In this document: one piece after another, positions 44,946 through 54,975 of the stretch | Numbering within the stretch: position 1 is the first letter of the stretch | Layout of the letters: the number at the start of each line of letters is the position of its first letter | Origin: Halichoerus grypus | Lineage: Eukaryota > Chordata > Mammalia > Carnivora > Phocidae | Reading direction: 5' to 3' | DNA length: 64,000 nucleotides | Assembly (NCBI RefSeq): GCF_964656455.1 | Contig: NC_135712.1 | Location: forward strand, 70,189,239 to 70,253,238 | Program-made: the position numbers and the translations under genes | The notes under the pieces: generated by a model | Told to the model about the DNA's origin: nothing | Seen by the model: the letters and a program-made list of their open reading frames with translations, nothing else | Database searches by the model: none

Positions 44946-45065
44946 CTTTGCACATCACGCTTTGCGGGAGTCCATCTGGTCAAGATAGCCCAGGCTCTCA
45001 GGCAGACACTCCTCGGCCTTTTGGTCCTGAGCTGTTTGCTCCGTATAAGAAGCTCTCCTCGGGGA

Positions 45066-45200
45066 AGCCTGGCTTGGCGGGGAGCCTGCCTCTCCCTCTG
45101 CCTGCCGCTCCCCCTGCTTGTGCGCGCTCTCTCTCTCTCTCTCTCTGACAAATAAATAAATAAATAAATAAATAAAATCTTAAAAAAAAAAAAAAAAAAA
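45066..45200 (+). mobile_element. CAN-SINE, 5'-truncated
   Basis: Starts mid-element at about cctggcttggcggggagcct, continues tctgcctgccgctccccctg, ctctctctctctctctctga, an extended AAAT-unit tail and about 20 A. The long uninterrupted tail suggests youth, but the head is missing and no TSD was found. Confidence 0.9.
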
Positions 45201-45279
45201 AGCCGCAGCAGCAGCAGCTATCCTCCTTCACTAAGCTGCTGATCTCCGACCCCTCCCCAGGATCAGAGCGCCAGTAAAG

Positions 45280-45880
45280 AGGCCCTTGAAGTCAAACAGA
45301 CCCGCGCGCAGACCCGCAGTCTTCCGCTTGTCCGCACGCGGCGCTGGGCAGCTCCCAGGCCTTGCGAGGCCGTAGGAGTAGATCGATGGTGGGTCGGGGC
45401 CCCCAGCGCAGCGCCCGGAAACAGCAGGGGTTTGATAATATCCAAGCCTCGCCGGAGACACAGCGATGGGGAAGTTCAGCCACGCACCACCTCTGCTCTT
45501 GCCTGTTGCCCCCACGCTTGCCTGACAAAACCTGACTCTATAATCAGGAGTCCTCTGTTTTGTTTTCCTTTGCTGCTAAGACACCGACTTGGCTTGAAGT
45601 CCTCGGTAGTCACTCCAGCGACGCCTCCGCGAGCACCTACCGCGGGCGGGGCCCCCTGCGGCCGGGACGCCCGGCGCTTCCCCCCGGGAGTGTGGGCTCC
45701 GGCTGCGGACCGGCCCGCGCAGGCTGGCGGCCCCGAAACAAGGCAGCGCGCAGTGGGACACGTGTCGTGCTCGGTCCAGATGGGGGGCTTCAGACGCGGC
45801 CGAGCATCTGGGCACGCTGCCGTCTTACGTCCTTCCCTAAGGAACAGTTCTCCAGGGCGGCCGTGGGAAAGGGGCCACCA
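45280..45880. promoter_or_regulatory. CpG-rich block, candidate CpG island
   Basis: The densest CpG stretch in the window. It includes acccgcgcgcagacccgcag (45300-45319), cgcacgcggcgctgggcagc, ctaccgcgggcggggccccc with a GC-box core near 45648-45657, and ggaccggcccgcgcaggctg. Unmethylated promoter islands look like this. No TATA box and no recognisable first exon are seen, and open frames across it (175 and 117 codons) match no known protein. It could be a promoter, an enhancer or a decayed island. Confidence 0.5.
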
Positions 45881-47284
45881 GAACGGCTATGTAACTTGCA
45901 GCGCCCCTTGTAAAAAAACAAAAAAAATCTTAAGGGTTTTGGCAACAGCAGAGCCTTAAAGCAAGTGTGGGGCCATTTTGAGCACAGGGCCCTTTGTGAC
46001 GGTACCGGTCACATGCCCATGCGGCCGGCCCTGGGTGCCACCATTCCATGACCCCCGTGCCGGCCCGTCAGATCCCCCAGAGACAGCAGCTGCTGCCTCT
46101 GGGAGAGCTGGGCACAGGGCAGACCCTGTGGGAGATGGGCCCGCAGGCCTCCTCCGAGCTAGTGGCGGTGTGTCACGGCTCCTCACTTCTGCCTGAGGAG
46201 ACTCGTTTCTGTCTGATGAGAGTCACTGGGGGTGACGAAGGGTTTCCCCGAGCTGAAATGGACAGCAATTTCCCCACCGTGAGAAAGAGCCGCCCTGCAA
46301 CTGTCTCAGGGTGGTTGACAATGGCCTGTCCCTCGCTGTGTCTTCCGCCTCACCACGAACCACCAGCAGAAGGTTCAGGAGCCAAGAAAAGGGATGGGAG
46401 CCCCTGACGCTAGCAATCCCAAATAAAGGAAGTTCCAGAGACACTCTGTTCTCGGAGACAGATGCCACGGACAGAAACTGAAATAGGGCATGTAATAAGC
46501 TATACGGTACACATTAATATTTATTTGGTGCCACAGCATAAAAGTGAGATATCAAGTGGTGTCCTTGGGCTGGCTGGGCCCTACAGAGGTAAACTAGGCC
46601 ATCCTTCTGCCTCCAGCTATTTCAGGGCAAAAACAGGAGGTTCTGTGATGCTCCACATCACTAGGGCATCAGTCACCCGGGAGATGCTTTCACCTTTAGA
46701 GGGCTGCTTTGCTGCCCACTTATGACCTATTCTGACCCTCCTCAGAGTCCAAGAACAGATCCCTGTCAATGCCCCAGCTGGGCTGAGGACCTCTATCTCC
46801 GTGCACTGCCTTTGGGAGCAGCTCTGACGGTGGGCTTCCCAGCCCCACTCTTTTTGCTTCAGCTCCAGACGCCAGGCCAGAAGGACATAAGGCTAGGCAT
46901 GGAGTCTCCTGGCTGTGAGGCCAGAAGTAAGGAAACCAGAAGTGTGTCATGGTTAACTGTGCTGCACTTGCCAGGTCAGGCCTGAAATCAGTCCTTTAGA
47001 GCCCTGAGTTACAGAAAGGATTATAAACCCTCCTCTGCATGAGGACTTCCTGAATGCCCCTCCTTCGAAATGAGTTTGGGGCATGCAGCCAGGTCCCTCC
47101 AGTGGCATCCTGAGTGATGGGTCACAGCCAAGATAGGTCTCCCGGTGGGTCCTTAAGCTCCAGGGAAGCTGGGGCTTTGTAATGAGCCTCTGTGTATCCC
47201 CTTTGTGCTGAGCCCAGGAATCAGCATCTGGCACTCAGAGGGTAGAGGCAGAATTTCAGCTTGGCCGGTCCTCTTTAAAAATGA
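45881..47284. other. unique sequence, nothing recognised
   Basis: GC-rich at the left edge (to about 46150). Overlapping frames up to 119 codons at 46048-46468 resemble no known protein. Confidence 0.45.
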
Positions 47285-47492
47285 TATTTTTGGGCTACTA
47301 TCAAAAAACTGGAGAATAACACGTGCCAGGATTTGGAGAGAAATTGGAACGCTTGCACACTGTTGGTGGAAAGTAAAATGGTGCAGCCACCGTGGAGAAC
47401 AGTATGGTGGTTCCTCAGAACGTTAAAATTACCATATGATCCAGCAATTCCACTTCTGGGTATGTATCCAAAAGAACTGAAACTAGCGTCTT

Positions 47493-47708
47493 GTTTTTTG
47501 GTTTTTGTTTTTTAAGATTTTATTTATTTACTTGAGAGAGAGAAGGAGAGAACGAGAGAGATAGCACAAGCAGGGGGAGCAGCAGAGGGAGAGGGAGAAG
47601 CAGGCTCCCCACTGAGCAGGGAGCTCAACATGGGGCTCGATCCCAGGACCCCGGGATCATGACCTGAGCTGAAGGCAGACGCCCAACTGACTGAGCCACC
47701 CAGGCGCC
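47493..47708 (-). mobile_element. CAN-SINE, first of two at one target, reverse orientation
   Basis: ttttttaagattttatttat, GAGA linker, head complement GAGCCACCCAGGCGCC. Flanked by ctgaaactagcgtctt (47477-47492) and ctgaaactagcatctt (47709-47724). Confidence 0.97.
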
Positions 47709-47724
47709 CTGAAACTAGCATCTT

Positions 47725-47925
47725 TTTTTTTTTTTTTAAAGATTTTATTTATTTATTTGACAGAGAGAGACATACCAAGAGAAGGAACACAAGCAGGGGG
47801 AGTGGGAGAGGGAGAAGCAGGCTTCCCGCGGAGCAGGGAGCCCAATGTGGGGCTCGATCCCAGGACCCTGAGATCATGACCCGAGTTGAAGGCAGATGCT
47901 TAACGACTGAGCCACCCAGGCGCCC
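47725..47925 (-). mobile_element. CAN-SINE, second of two at one target, reverse orientation
   Basis: Different subfamily from its left neighbour (linker complement ggaacacaagcagggggagt). Flanked by ctgaaactagcatctt at 47709-47724 and 47926-47941, perfect. Confidence 0.98.
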
Positions 47926-48093
47926 CTGAAACTAGCATCTTAAAGAGATATGCGTATATGTTCACAGCAGTAATATTCACAATAGCCAAAAGGTGAAAGC
48001 AACTCAAATATCCATTTACGGACAAATGAATAAACCAAATGTGGCATACACATACAACGGAATATTATTCAGCCTTAAAAAGGAAGGAAATTA

Positions 48094-48152
48094 AAAACTA
48101 ATGATGTAGTATATGGTGATTAACATAATAAAATAAAATTAATTTAAAAAAG
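48094..48152 (+). mobile_element. extremely 5'-truncated carnivore L1 insertion (about 59 bp)
   Basis: ctaatgatgtagtatatggt, then gattaacataataaaataaa, is the last few dozen bases of a carnivore L1 3' UTR plus A-rich tail. TSD ggaaggaaatta at 48082-48093 and 48153-48164, perfect. The host L1M reads straight through once it is removed. Confidence 0.85.
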
Positions 48153-48927
48153 GGAAGGAAATTATATTATATATAGCTACCCTATAACAAAGATGAACCT
48201 GGAGGACATTATGCTAAGTGAAATACACCAGTCACGAAAGGGCAAATACTATATGAGTCCATTTATATGAGGGTACCTGGAATAGTCAAATTCATAGACA
48301 GAGAGTAGAACGGTGGTTGTCAGTATTCTTGTTCAATGGGCACGGGGTTTCAGTTTTGCAAGAAGAAAGTGTTCTAGAGACCGGTCACACAACAATGTGA
48401 ACATACTTAATGCTACTGAACTAAACAAACAATCTTAAAATTTATATGGAACCACAAAAGACCTTGAATAGCCAAAGTAATCTTGAAAAAGAAAAACAAA
48501 ACTGAAGGTATCACAATTCCAGATTTCAAGTTATATGACAAGGCGGTAGTAATTAAAACAGTATAGTAGTGGCATAAAAATAGACATATATAGATCAATA
48601 AAATAGAACAGAAAACTAGAATTAAACCCACAATTATATAGTCAGTTAATCTTCAACAAAGGAGGAATGAATACCCAGTGGGAAAAAGACAGTCTCTTCA
48701 ACAAATGGTGTTGGGAAAACTGGACAGCCATGTGCAAAAAAATGAAACTGGACCATTTTCTTCCACCATACACAAAAATAAACTCAAAATGGATTAAAAA
48801 TCTAAATGTGAAATCTGAAACCATAAAAATCCTTGAAGAGCGCACAAGCAGTAATTTCTCTGGTATCGGTTGTAGCAACATTTTTCTAGATATGTCTCCT
48901 GAGGCAAGGGAAATAAAAGCAAAAATA

Positions 48928-49103
48928 GGGGCGCCTGGGTGTCTCAGTCGGTTAAGTGTCTGCCTACAGCTCAGGTCATGGTCTCAGGGTCCGGGGATTG
49001 AGCCCCGTGTTGGGCTCTCTCAGCTGGGAGTCTGCTTCTCCCTCACTCTCCCTCTGTGCCCTCTCTCTCTCTCTCAAATAAATAAATAAATAATCTAAAA
49101 ATA
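48928..49103 (+). mobile_element. CAN-SINE inside L1
   Basis: Head ggggcgcctgggtgtctcag, shortened linker, tail caaataaataaataaataat. TSD aaataaaagcaaaaata at 48911-48927 and 49104-49120, perfect, 17 bp. Confidence 0.97.
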
Positions 49104-49232
49104 AAATAAAAGCAAAAATAAACTATTGGGACTACATCAAAATAAAAAAGTTTCTGCACTGCAAAGGAAACACTCAGCAAAACTAAAAGACAATGTATGG
49201 AATGGGAGAAGATATTTGCAAATGACATTTCT

Positions 49233-49469
49233 TTTCTTTTTTTTTTACAGATTGATTGATTTATTTTAGAGAAAGAAAGAGAGAAAGCACAAATGGGGAG
49301 AGGGGCACAGGGAGAGAGAGAGAGAGAAAAAAAATCCTCAAGCAGACTCCCCACTGAGTGAGGAGCCCAAAGCAGGGCTTGACAGGGGGCTTGATCCCAG
49401 GATCCCAAGATCATGACCTGAGACAAAACCAAGAGTCAGCTGCTTAACTGACTGAGACATGCAGGTCTG
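49233..49469 (-). mobile_element. CAN-SINE inside L1, divergent and enlarged
   Basis: Longer than its neighbours (237 bp), with gattgattgatttattttag, an extra gcttgacagggggcttgatc duplication and a degraded head (gagacatgcaggtctg). TSD gcaaatgacatttct at 49218-49232 and 49470-49484, perfect. Confidence 0.9.
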
Positions 49470-50519
49470 GCAAATGACATTTCTGAAAAAGGGTTAGGAT
49501 CCAAAATATATAAAGAACTGATACAACTCAACACCCAAGAAACAAATAATCCAATTTAAAAATGGGCAGAAGACATGAACACACATTTCTCCAAAAAAGA
49601 CACACAGATGGCCAACAGACACATGAAAAGATGCTCATCATCACTCATCATCAGGGAAATGCAAATCAAAATTATCTATGGGATATCACCTCACACCTGT
49701 CAGAATGGCTAAAATAAAAAACACAAGAAACAACAGGAGTTGGTGAGGATGTGGAGAAAAAGGAACTCTTGTGCACTGTTGGTGGGAACGCAAACTAGCA
49801 CAACCGCTGTGGAAAACAGTATGGAGGTTCCTCAAAAAGTTAAAAATAGAACTACCCTGTGATCTAGGAATAGCACTGCTGGGTATTTACCCCCCAAATA
49901 GGAAAACACCAATTCACCCCTACGTTTATAGCGGCATTAATCACAATAGCCAAGATATGGAAGCAGCCCCAGTGTCCATCGAATGAAGAATGGATAAAGA
50001 AGATGTGGTATATAAATACAATGGCATATTTTTCAACCACAAAAAAGAATGAAATCTTGCCATTTGCAACAACATGGATGGAGCTAGAAAGGATAATGCC
50101 TAGGGAAATAAGTCAGTCAGAGAAAGACAAATACCGTATGATCTCACTCATGTGTGAAGTTTAAGAAACAAAACAAGCGAGCATAGGGGGAAAAAAAGGG
50201 AGAGACAAACCAAGAAACAAACTCGTAACTATAGAAAACAAACTGATGGTTACCAGAGGGAACGTGGGGTGGGGGGGGATGGAGGAAACAGGATGGGGAC
50301 TAAAGAGTACATTTATCATGGTGAAAAAATAAAATAAACATAACAACAACAAAAAACCACTACTGAACTCTACCCTTAGAAGTGGTTAAGATGATAAATT
50401 TTATGTTGTGTGTATTTTATCACTATTAAAAGTATTTGCCATTATTAAAAATAAAAATCTTAACAACATTTTGTTGTTTTTCTGCATAGTAAGGAAATAT
50501 TAAAATTCTTGAACTTATA

Positions 50520-50935
50520 GAAAAGTCTAAAGAGGCAAAGATGTAATATATCCCATATATTACATGAAAAAACTCAGAATGAAATAAAAATTACCATAAC
50601 CCCACTACCCAGAGGCAACTGCTACTAATAACATGATATACTTCCTTCTGGATGTTGAGTATATACGTGTGTATACATCTGTCCATCTATAGTTTATATC
50701 ATTCAATAGGTATAATTATATATGCTACCTTTTCACTTAATGCATTATAAGTAGTTCCAAAATCTCCTATAACATGATTTTTAATGGCTTCCTGATATTC
50801 ACTCATATGGACATAACAAAGTTTAAGCAATACTGCGATAAACATCCTTAGGCATATACTGTTGTCCATATTTCCGGTCATTTCCGTAGAATCATCTCCC
50901 AGAGGTGCAGTTACTGAGTTCAAGACCAGATGGCA
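50520..50935 (-). mobile_element. ancient L1 (L1ME-like) fragment, reverse
   Basis: ccactacccagaggcaactg, then ttttcacttaatgcattata, atttttaatggcttcctgat, gcgataaacatccttaggca and tttccgtagaatcatctccc match reverse L1M sequence in order. Confidence 0.65.
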
Positions 50936-51164
50936 GTGCCCACTCCCTGGGCCTCCGTGGACAGCCTTGTGTGGGCTCGCCCGGTGCTCCACGCTGTCCT
51001 TCCAGGGCTCCTAAGACCCGAGACTTTCTCTCCCTGCACTTCTGCTAGATTTGACTCCTGCAGGCGCTGGGGAACTAGATGTTCTGGGATTTCAGCGAAG
51101 TAAAGCAGGACCTCTGTGTCTCTATGGGCTAACTTTGCAGGTTCAGATGACTTCTGACAAAAAG
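50936..51164. other. unique sequence
   Basis: Nothing recognised. Confidence 0.4.
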
Positions 51165-51300
51165 TCCAGAATCTGTTGTGGGAAGGGACTTAGAGATGGC
51201 CTCATCCAACCCTGTCATGTTACAGAGTAGGAAAATTAGGCACACAAGGAGGATAATATTCCCTTTGCTTGATGGACAAACTGAGTTAAAACTGAACTTG
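51165..51300 (-). repeat. MIR SINE fragment
   Basis: ggaagggacttagagatggc, ctcatccaaccctgtcatgt and tacagagtaggaaaattagg: reverse MIR. Confidence 0.7.
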
Positions 51301-51525
51301 GTCTATTGCCCAGGGGAGTTTTGGGGTCACAGCAGAGAGTAAATTCTCCAATTCACGGCACCAAGTGCCAGGTTGCCCAACAGCTGCGGGGTCAGCTGGG
51401 GCCATCTTTTGACAGCCTGAGTGACAACCGCCTTATGACCGCTCAGGAGGAGCGAGTAAAACTCTCTCCAGGACAGCGGCTCAGACCCTTCTACAGTCAA
51501 CTCAGAAACCCAGGTCTCAGATTTA

Positions 51526-51729
51526 CTTTTTTTTTTTTTTTAAGATTTTATTTATTTATTTGACAGAGAGAGAGACAGCGAGAGACGGAACACAAGCAGG
51601 GGGAGTGGGAGAGGGAGAAGCAGGCTTCCCGCTGAGCAGGGAGCCAGATGCGGGGCTCGATTCCAGGAACCTGGGATCATGACCTGAGCCGAAGGCAGAC
51701 GCTTAACGACTGAGCCACACAGGCGCCCA
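51526..51729 (-). mobile_element. CAN-SINE, TGTTCC-linker type, reverse orientation
   Basis: T15 run, full element. TSD caggtctcagattta at 51511-51525 and 51730-51744, perfect. Confidence 0.98.
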
Positions 51730-51869
51730 CAGGTCTCAGATTTATAACACAGGAAGCCCTTCCATGGGCAGGCATGTGGGTGCGTGGTCTGCACTTGGCC
51801 AGGGAGAGGCAGACAGGACCCAGGCTTGCCTGCGAGAGACATGGAGTGGGGAAGGAGAGGGACAGGAGG

Positions 51870-52290
51870 CCACCTTCACTGAGCGCCTGCTGTGCACCAG
51901 GCCCTGTGCTGGGCACCCACCTTATTTCCCCAGTCCTCAGTACCTCCCTAGGAGGTAGGCATTAGCCCCCTTTTGCAGATGAGGCTCGGCAAAGCTAAAG
52001 AACTTGACCAAGGGCGCCTGGGTGGCTCAGTTGGTTAAGCAACTGCCTTCGGCTCAGGTCATGATCCTGGAGTCCCTGGATCGAGTCCCGCATCGGGCTC
52101 CCTGCTCAGCAGGGAGTCTGCTCCTCCCTCTGACCCTCCCCCCTCTCATGTGCTCTCTCTCATTCTCTCTCTCTCAAATAAATAAATAAAATCTTTAAAA
52201 AAAAAAAAAATTTAAAGAACTTGACCAAGGGTCAAGCTGATAGCAAATGCAGTCAGGATTCCAGCCCAGGTTGACCATCCAAGAGCTGCA
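51870..52290 (-). repeat. MIR SINE interrupted by a CAN-SINE
   Basis: gcgcctgctgtgcaccaggc, ctaggaggtaggcattagcc and ttttgcagatgaggctcggc, resuming after 52230 with gtcaagctgatagcaaatgc and gattccagcccagg. A clean reverse MIR split by the SINE. Confidence 0.85.
52013..52212 (+). mobile_element. CAN-SINE, GACCCTCC-linker type
   Basis: ggcgcctgggtggctcagtt, gatcctggagtccctggatc, tctgaccctcccccctctca. TSD taaagaacttgaccaag at 51996-52012 and 52213-52229, perfect. Confidence 0.98.
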
Positions 52291-52329
52291 GTGTTCTTTC
52301 TTTTTTTCCCGTAGGCTTGTTTATTTATT

Positions 52330-52590
52330 TTATTTATTTTTATTTTTAAGATTACAATAATTTTTTATTGAAATATAGTTGACACACAATAATACCTTTG
52401 TTTCAGGTGCACAACATAGTCATCGGACAACCGTCTGCATTATGCTCTGCTCACCACAGTGTAGCCCCCTCCTGCCCCTGTACGACGCCGTCAGAAAACC
52501 CGGAGTGTATTCCATATGCTGGACCTTTCATCCTCGTGAGATATTCATTCCGTAACGGCTGCAGTGTTCGTACCACACCACTGAACCCAC
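52330..52590 (-). mobile_element. L1M (L1MA-like) 3' UTR, reverse
   Basis: ttttttattgaaatatagtt, then gacacacaataataccttt, caggtgcacaacatagtcat and atatgctggacctttcatcc: reverse complement of the well-known L1MA-type terminus. Confidence 0.85.
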
Positions 52591-53332
52591 TGCAGCGTAT
52601 AACAGAGAGACACACGATCACGCACACGTCTGGAAACTGGTTTCATATCACAGCAAAAGGGCAAGTGAGAGGAACTCAGTCGAGTACGTCAAGAGGTAGC
52701 AGTGTGGTCTCTTCTAGTTCCAAGCTCCGGGAATCACAGAGTTCTGGTAGTAGAGGGACCAGCCTCTAGCATCCAAGGGCCCCGAAGACGACCGCAAGAA
52801 AGAGGCAGCCAGTCGGGAAGGACAAAGCATGGTGCTGGTGGCCGGGGACCTCGGGGCCACTGCCGGCTGAGTGGGGCCAGCTGCGTCACTGGCTGAGCCA
52901 CCTCACCCCTCCGAACTCAGCTCTTCACAGTAAGGTGGGAAAACGGCCCTCGTTTTCCTCCAGACACCACCCCAGTCCTCTACAGCAAAAGTCCTCCAAA
53001 GTGCTGTCTATTACTCTCCTCCAAGTCCTTTTTTTCTGATTCTATTTAAAACTGTTCACTTATTATGAATTGCTTCCTAAATAAAAACCACATATAGTAC
53101 CTGTTATAAAGAATATTCAAACAAAGCTATGCACCTGCCAGTCGGCTTAAGAGTGGAGAATCCCAAGGTATCTGAAGTCCCAAGGCGCCTCTCCATCCCC
53201 CGCCAAGTGTACCCACTACTCCAGATGTAGCAGATGTCATCCCCTTCCTCTCCATTAAACATTCAATATATATATTTATATATCCCTAAACTTTTTATAA
53301 ATGGTCTCTCATTATATGTATTCCGCCACTTT
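52591..53332. other. unique or unassigned sequence
   Basis: atataaaaaccacatatagt-like AT-rich DNA around 53080-53340 may be old L1, but I cannot show it. atatatatatttatatatcc at 53266-53285 is simple sequence. Confidence 0.4.
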
Positions 53333-53765
53333 TTTATTTGACATGAATTGAATTGTGTCCCTCCCCTCCAAAAAGGACTGTTGTGAGTCCTATCCCCAGT
53401 ACTGCAGAATGTGACCTTTTTTGGAGATAGGGCCATCATAGAGGTCGTCAGGGTGGCCCTACTCCAACATGACTAGTGTCCTTATAAAAAGGGGACATTT
53501 GGACCCAGAGACACACATATGGGGAGAACATCCATGAAGACTGGAGTTCTGGCTGCCACAGCCAAGGAGTGACCAGAACCAGGAGATAGCCGTGGGACAC
53601 ATCCGTCCCTGGGGTCTTCAGAACGAGCGTGGCCCCGCCAGCGCCTTGATCTTGGACTTCTGGCCTCCAGAACCATGAGAGAATACGTTTCTGGGTCTAA
53701 GCCACCCTGTCTGCGGTACTTTGTTAAGGTGGCCCCAGGAAACGAATACGCCATTCAGTACCATA
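53333..53765 (+). mobile_element. ERVL-MaLR LTR (MST/MLT1-like)
   Basis: gaattgaattgtgtccctcc, then ctatccccagtactgcagaa, tgtgacctttttt, tccaacatgactagtgtcct, cttgatcttggacttctggc, ctccagaaccatgagagaat and gccccaggaaacgaatacg. A full-length-looking solo LTR in sense, same family as the reverse copy at 39565-40045. Confidence 0.88.
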
Positions 53766-54015
53766 TTCTTTCAATGTACTTGTTAATGAATGAAGCTGCG
53801 GGTTCTTTGTTCTGTCTCGTTCCGTTCTATGATACACCACAATTTATCCATTGACTTTGAAAAGCTATGGGGCTTGCTTACAGGCTTTCTGACAAGGCAA
53901 ACGGGGGCCGCCCAGAACCTCCCACTGCGTGCCCTACGGGGAAGTGCTGCTTGGGTCTCGACCCAGCAGCAGCAATCAGAGCAGGGGCGTGCACGGCAAG
54001 ACAATCCTCTCCATT
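53766..54015. other. unique sequence
   Basis: Nothing recognised. Confidence 0.4.
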
Positions 54016-54030
54016 AAAAATCCTTTGCCA

Positions 54031-54229
54031 GGGGCGCCTGGGTGGCTCAGTTGGTTAAGCGACTGCCTTTGGCTCAGGTCATGATCCTGGAGTCCCTGGA
54101 TTGAGTCCCACATCGGGCTCCCTGCTCAGCAAGGAGCCTGCTTCTCCCTCTGACCCTCTCCCCTCTCATGTGCTCTCTCTCTCTCATTCTCTCTGTCTCA
54201 AATAAACAAATAAAATCTTTAAAAAAAAA
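54031..54229 (+). mobile_element. CAN-SINE, GACCCTC-linker type
   Basis: Head ggggcgcctgggtggctcag, gatcctggagtccctggatt, tctgaccctctcccctctca. TSD aaaaatcctttgcca at 54016-54030 and 54230-54244 (last copy shares the A-tail). Confidence 0.98.
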
Positions 54230-54234
54230 AAAAA

Positions 54235-54542
54235 TCCTTTGCCAATCCGGTGGGCGTAAAATGGTATTTCCTAGTGTCTTCAATTTGCATTTTCCTGATT
54301 CCTAAGGAAGTTAAGCATCTCTTTATATGTTTACTGACCATGTTTTCTCTTGCAGAACTCCTGGTGGTGGATGTGTTGTCTTCTTTTCTTACTTATTTTT
54401 AGTGCTTCATATATTCTGGACGCTAATCCTGTGCAGATTTACGTGTTGCAAATGTCTTCTCTTATTTTGCACCTTTTTGCTTTATGTATAGTGTCTTTTG
54501 AGGAACAGAAGCTTTCCACTTTTTTTTCCTTTTAAAGAGGCT
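54235..54542 (-). mobile_element. L1 ORF2 fragment, reverse
   Basis: cggtgggcgtaaaatggtat, then caatttgcattttcctgatt, catatattctggacgctaat, gtgttgcaaatgtcttctct and gtgtcttttgaggaacagaa are the reverse complement of a mammalian L1 ORF2 C-terminal coding region. Dead. Confidence 0.85.
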
Positions 54543-54545
54543 TTT

Positions 54546-54567
54546 TTTTTTTAAGCTTCAGACCTTT

Positions 54568-54601
<34 letters not shown>

Positions 54602-54788
54602 CTTTTTTTTTTGAGAGAGAGAGTACGCTCGAGGGGGTGGGGTGCAGAGGGAGAGGGAGAGAGACTCTTAAGCAGACTCCATGCCCAGTGCAGAGTCCCA
54701 CGCAGGGCTCGATCTCATGACCCAGAGATCATGACCTGAGCCAACATCAAGAGCCGGACACTTAACCGACTGAGCCACCCAGGTGCCC
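54546..54788 (-). mobile_element. CAN-SINE with expanded TA tail, reverse orientation
   Basis: ttaagcttcagacctttatt, a (TA)13-14 run at 54575-54601, T-run, GA-rich linker, head complement GAGCCACCCAGGTGCCC. TSD taaagaggct at 54533-54542 and about 54789-54798. Confidence 0.92.
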
Positions 54789-54798
54789 CTAAAGAGGC

Positions 54799-54975
54799 TA
54801 TTTTTAAGGCTGGTTTTAGGTTTACAGCAAAAGTACAGAGCAGAAAGTGCAAACAGTTCTCGTGCGGCTCCTGCCCTTACACGCTGACAGCCTCCAGACC
54901 ACTGACAGCCCCCGCAGAGTGGTACATTTGTTACAATCCATTTACCTACACGGACGCATCATTATCAGCTTTTCG
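54799..54975 (-). mobile_element. L1 3' UTR-like fragment, reverse
   Basis: ggctggttttaggtttacag, then caaaagtacagagcagaaag and gagtggtacatttgttacaa match a common reverse L1 3' region. Confidence 0.65.

Larger units (their letters stand above)
48423..49990 (+). pseudogene. L1 ORF2 C-terminal half, dead
   Basis: L1 endonuclease/reverse transcriptase protein, normally a cytoplasmic RNP component that copies L1 RNA at the target. Only sequence downstream of the reverse transcriptase core is present. Conserved L1 motifs are visible: NTQWEKDSLFNKWCWENW (48667 on) and [20 protein letters not shown] (49774 on), the latter near the C-terminal cysteine-rich region. The frame is broken by stops, frameshifts and two SINE insertions. 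The amino-terminal endonuclease domain is missing because of the 5' truncation. Not functional. Confidence 0.85.
48423..50359 (+). mobile_element. younger L1, 5'-truncated, inserted in the L1M
   Basis: Starts inside ORF2 and runs to an A-rich end (aaaaataaaataaacataac). TSD ctactgaact at 48413-48422 and 50360-50369; the host L1M 3' UTR continues across. Two CAN-SINEs sit inside it. The 3' UTR includes a G8 run at 50271-50278. Confidence 0.88.
47285..50460 (+). mobile_element. L1M 3' end hosting a nest of later insertions
   Basis: cgcttgcacactgttggtgg, then accatatgatccagcaattc (before 47470), gcagtaatattcacaatagc, cggaatattattcagcctta, aggacattatgctaagtgaa and cacaacaatgtgaacatact, resuming after 50369 with tagaagtggttaagatgata and tgttgtgtgtattttatcac. 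This is one ordered L1M ORF2-end/3' UTR, interrupted by two SINEs (47493-47925), a micro-L1 (48094-48152) and a younger L1 (48423-50359). Confidence 0.85.

Noticed and set aside
45007..45060. U2-like string ctcctcggccttttgg upstream of a truncated SINE, suggesting a U2/SINE chimera
   Set aside because: Only about 16 bases match, the next 40 do not resemble U2, and no target-site duplication joins it to the SINE tail. Probably coincidence.
45432..45959. 175-codon open frame across the CpG-rich block
   Set aside because: CpG-rich DNA is poor in stop codons, so long frames are expected. No recognisable protein.
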